NCBI GenBank assembly: GCA_916610825.1
Contig: OU744449.1
Location: 15,256,915 to 15,320,914, forward strand
From: Haliclystus octoradiatus
Taxonomy: Eukaryota > Cnidaria > Staurozoa > Stauromedusae > Haliclystidae
DNA: 64,000 bases
Direction: 5' to 3'
Every line of letters starts with the position of its first letter. Within the stretch, counting starts at the first letter, position 1. Shown piece by piece: positions 62,712-64,000 of this stretch. The position numbers and the translations under genes are program-made. The notes beneath the pieces were generated by a model. The model worked only from the letters and a program-made list of their open reading frames with translations. It made no database searches and was not told where the DNA came from.

Positions 62712-63936
62712 TTATTCAGCACCCGATAAGCTTAGAGTGCATGCATGCATGAATTCATTGTGTGAATCTGCCCCTATAAAATCATTGAGATTTAGGTTGA
62801 TAGTTCTGAAGTAGCCTACTGATATTCCAAGAATCAGATCTAAGCTTTGAAAATGATGTGTAACTATAATATTTCATCATCTTGAATTTCACTTCAATAC
62901 TACTGTTTCTGGAATATTAGATTACCCCCTTCCCTATTACCCATACTCTCCTTTAGGTATTACGTAATTAGCTGTTATATTAAGATTAATGTACTGCAAT
63001 CATGAAATTAAAAAAAAAAACTTTCAAAACCCATCATCCCTCGAAAATTTATTCTCCCAGATGCATAATTCATTATTATCTAGTAGGCCTACCACAACAT
63101 TTATTCCATTCTGTTCAAATACCGGTAATGACTTTTCCTCGTTTCGGCATTCTGCTGCTTAGAATGATGGGAATAAGGTTCTTTTTGACGTAAACTTTGG
63201 AAGTACAACAATTCACATTTCTGAGGGAAAGACCTAGGCAGGCCTAGCTTACTGCTTTTGCACCTAGTGTTGCTTATACAATAGGCTAGTCCCTTTTCTC
63301 CCTGTTCCATAAATCCTGAATGACAAAGATAAGACCAAACTAGGTCAGGACTTGATTATGCTATATTTTTTTTACTGTTTATATATTTTTGTCACAGTAT
63401 ATCAAGTTCAGCAGAAGGCTCCCAAACCTAAACGGATTCTATGTCAAAAACCGGTTAGTTGACCACTCATATTTACATTGCTGTATAATTACTGACTGTA
63501 CAGTGTAACCCTCTTCAAGTGAAAGTCAAAATCGCAGCAATTTTTATTGTGTTTAACCGAATTTGCACTAATGCAGGTTGCACTGTAGTTGATATATTGC
63601 CAAGTACTATTATAACAAAATTATTGCTATCATCTCCAGCTTTGATTTTCTAAATTTGAAGAAATTTTAGTAGCTTGCATACTCTGTTTTGCTTTTCTCA
63701 GGTTGAAGGCTGCCCGTCTCAATATGGAAAGGAGTAAGTCGATTCAATCAGCATACACTTGAAAAGATGTAGTCTCAGTTGCGTTGCATACGTAGTGCTA
63801 ATTTCATTTTATCAAATCGTAGATTTCATGGAGTGATCAGCCGAGAGTATGCTGAACAATTAGTTGCTGAAGCTGAGGGTGGCTATTTAACACGCGAAAG
63901 TCAAAGGCAGCCAGGAACGTATGCGTTAACCTTTAG
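62286..63936 (+). CDS. CHN: Chimaerin (SH2-C1-RhoGAP), first five exons, partial
   Basis: Exons: 62286-62487, 62577-62624, 63398-63453, 63702-63733, 63823-63936. All junctions are GT-AG and all phases match. The product starts with a 68-residue extension, then [31 protein letters not shown] and the SH2 start: [31 protein letters not shown] with the phosphotyrosine-binding Arg of the FLVRES-type strand. These blocks match vertebrate alpha2/beta2-chimaerins almost residue for residue. Chimaerins are diacylglycerol-responsive GAPs that switch off Rac. The C1 and RhoGAP domains lie beyond the window. Confidence 0.95.
62577..62624 (+). CDS. CHN: Chimaerin exon 2
   Basis: 48 bp encoding [15 protein letters not shown], the acidic segment and P-V/I-W motif found just before LYQLQQ in chimaerins. 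Acceptor TTTCTAG, donor GTGAGT. Confidence 0.9.
62683..62711. repeat. (ATC)n microsatellite
   Basis: Roughly nine trinucleotide units in chimaerin intron 2, followed by TTTATTCAGCACCCGAT. Confidence 0.9.
63398..63453 (+). CDS. CHN: Chimaerin exon 3
   Basis: 56 bp; with the last base of exon 2 it encodes [19 protein letters not shown]. Acceptor CACAG, donor GTTAGT. Confidence 0.93.
63702..63733 (+). CDS. CHN: Chimaerin exon 4 (32 bp)
   Basis: Micro-exon: [10 protein letters not shown] plus GA, the YYGRE-like lead into SH2. Acceptor TTTTCTCAG, donor GTAAGT. Confidence 0.9.
63823..63936 (+). CDS. CHN: Chimaerin exon 5: SH2 start
   Basis: 114 bp encoding [37 protein letters not shown], i.e. 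alpha-A to beta-C of SH2 with the critical Arg in TRES. Donor GTAGGT. Confidence 0.95.
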
Positions 63937-63952
63937 GTAGGTTTCAGCTATA

Positions 63953-63955
63953 ATG

Positions 63956-64000
<45 letters not shown>
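63953..64000. repeat. (AAT)n microsatellite at window end
   Basis: At least 15 ATA/AAT units running off the window end in chimaerin intron 5. Confidence 0.95.

Overview
The window is AT-rich nuclear DNA from a metazoan, most likely an invertebrate. Three host genes with spliceosomal GT-AG introns sit in the right-hand third. About 41 kb of nested and mostly decayed transposons fills the left-hand two thirds. The species cannot be named from the sequence. The element mix (BEL, Gypsy, Copia, L2/CR1-like LINEs, Penelope, Harbinger, hAT) is typical of marine invertebrates.

Region 1 (1-41,066) is a retrotransposon graveyard. From left to right it holds: a decayed Gypsy end; a Harbinger element with two convergent ORFs; a Penelope GIY-YIG endonuclease scrap; a hAT-like (DUF4371) transposase; and a Gypsy gag scrap. 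Next comes an outer LTR element 'A' (7,912-27,775) split into four pieces by three insertions: (i) a LINE fragment that is itself split by a nearly intact BEL element (8,696-13,955) whose single 1463-residue ORF lacks reverse transcriptase; (ii) an L2/CR1-like LINE (about 15,336-18,276); (iii) a minus-strand Gypsy element 'E' (18,707-27,651), itself split by a complete, very young LTR element 'B' (22,607-27,035) with visibly identical 381-bp LTRs and a TATTC target-site duplication. After further Gypsy and BEL scraps, a Gypsy element 'C' (30,529-41,066) contains a truncated Copia. The Copia contains an RT-less Gypsy 'D' (34,262-37,525) and a 254-bp TG...CA insertion carrying a tRNA-like sequence.

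Region 2 (41,067-48,562) holds the first coding exon of a CDK2-type kinase on the minus strand (41,863-41,978), with an E2F-type site and a CCAAT box just upstream. The remaining CDK2 exons are not in the window. If the gene is intact, its first intron must contain the whole 41-kb transposon block. The rest of region 2 is a LINE fragment, simple repeats, a small GC-rich islet and unassigned DNA.

Region 3 (48,563-59,489, minus) is a complete adhesion GPCR gene. I assembled 13 coding exons whose phases all match and whose lengths total 3531 bp (1176 residues plus stop). The domain order is signal peptide, Ig, SEA, hormone-receptor-like (HRM) domain, GAIN, GPS, seven-helix domain and a long Ser-rich tail. 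Intron 1 carries a CR1/Jockey-like LINE and a GATC-rich foldback; intron 12 carries a 56-bp tandem-repeat foldback.

Region 4 (62,286-64,000, plus) is the 5' part of a chimaerin gene (SH2-C1-RhoGAP family). Five exons in phase run to the middle of the SH2 domain, and the gene leaves the window. The adhesion GPCR and chimaerin genes are divergent, with about 2.8 kb of non-coding DNA between them.
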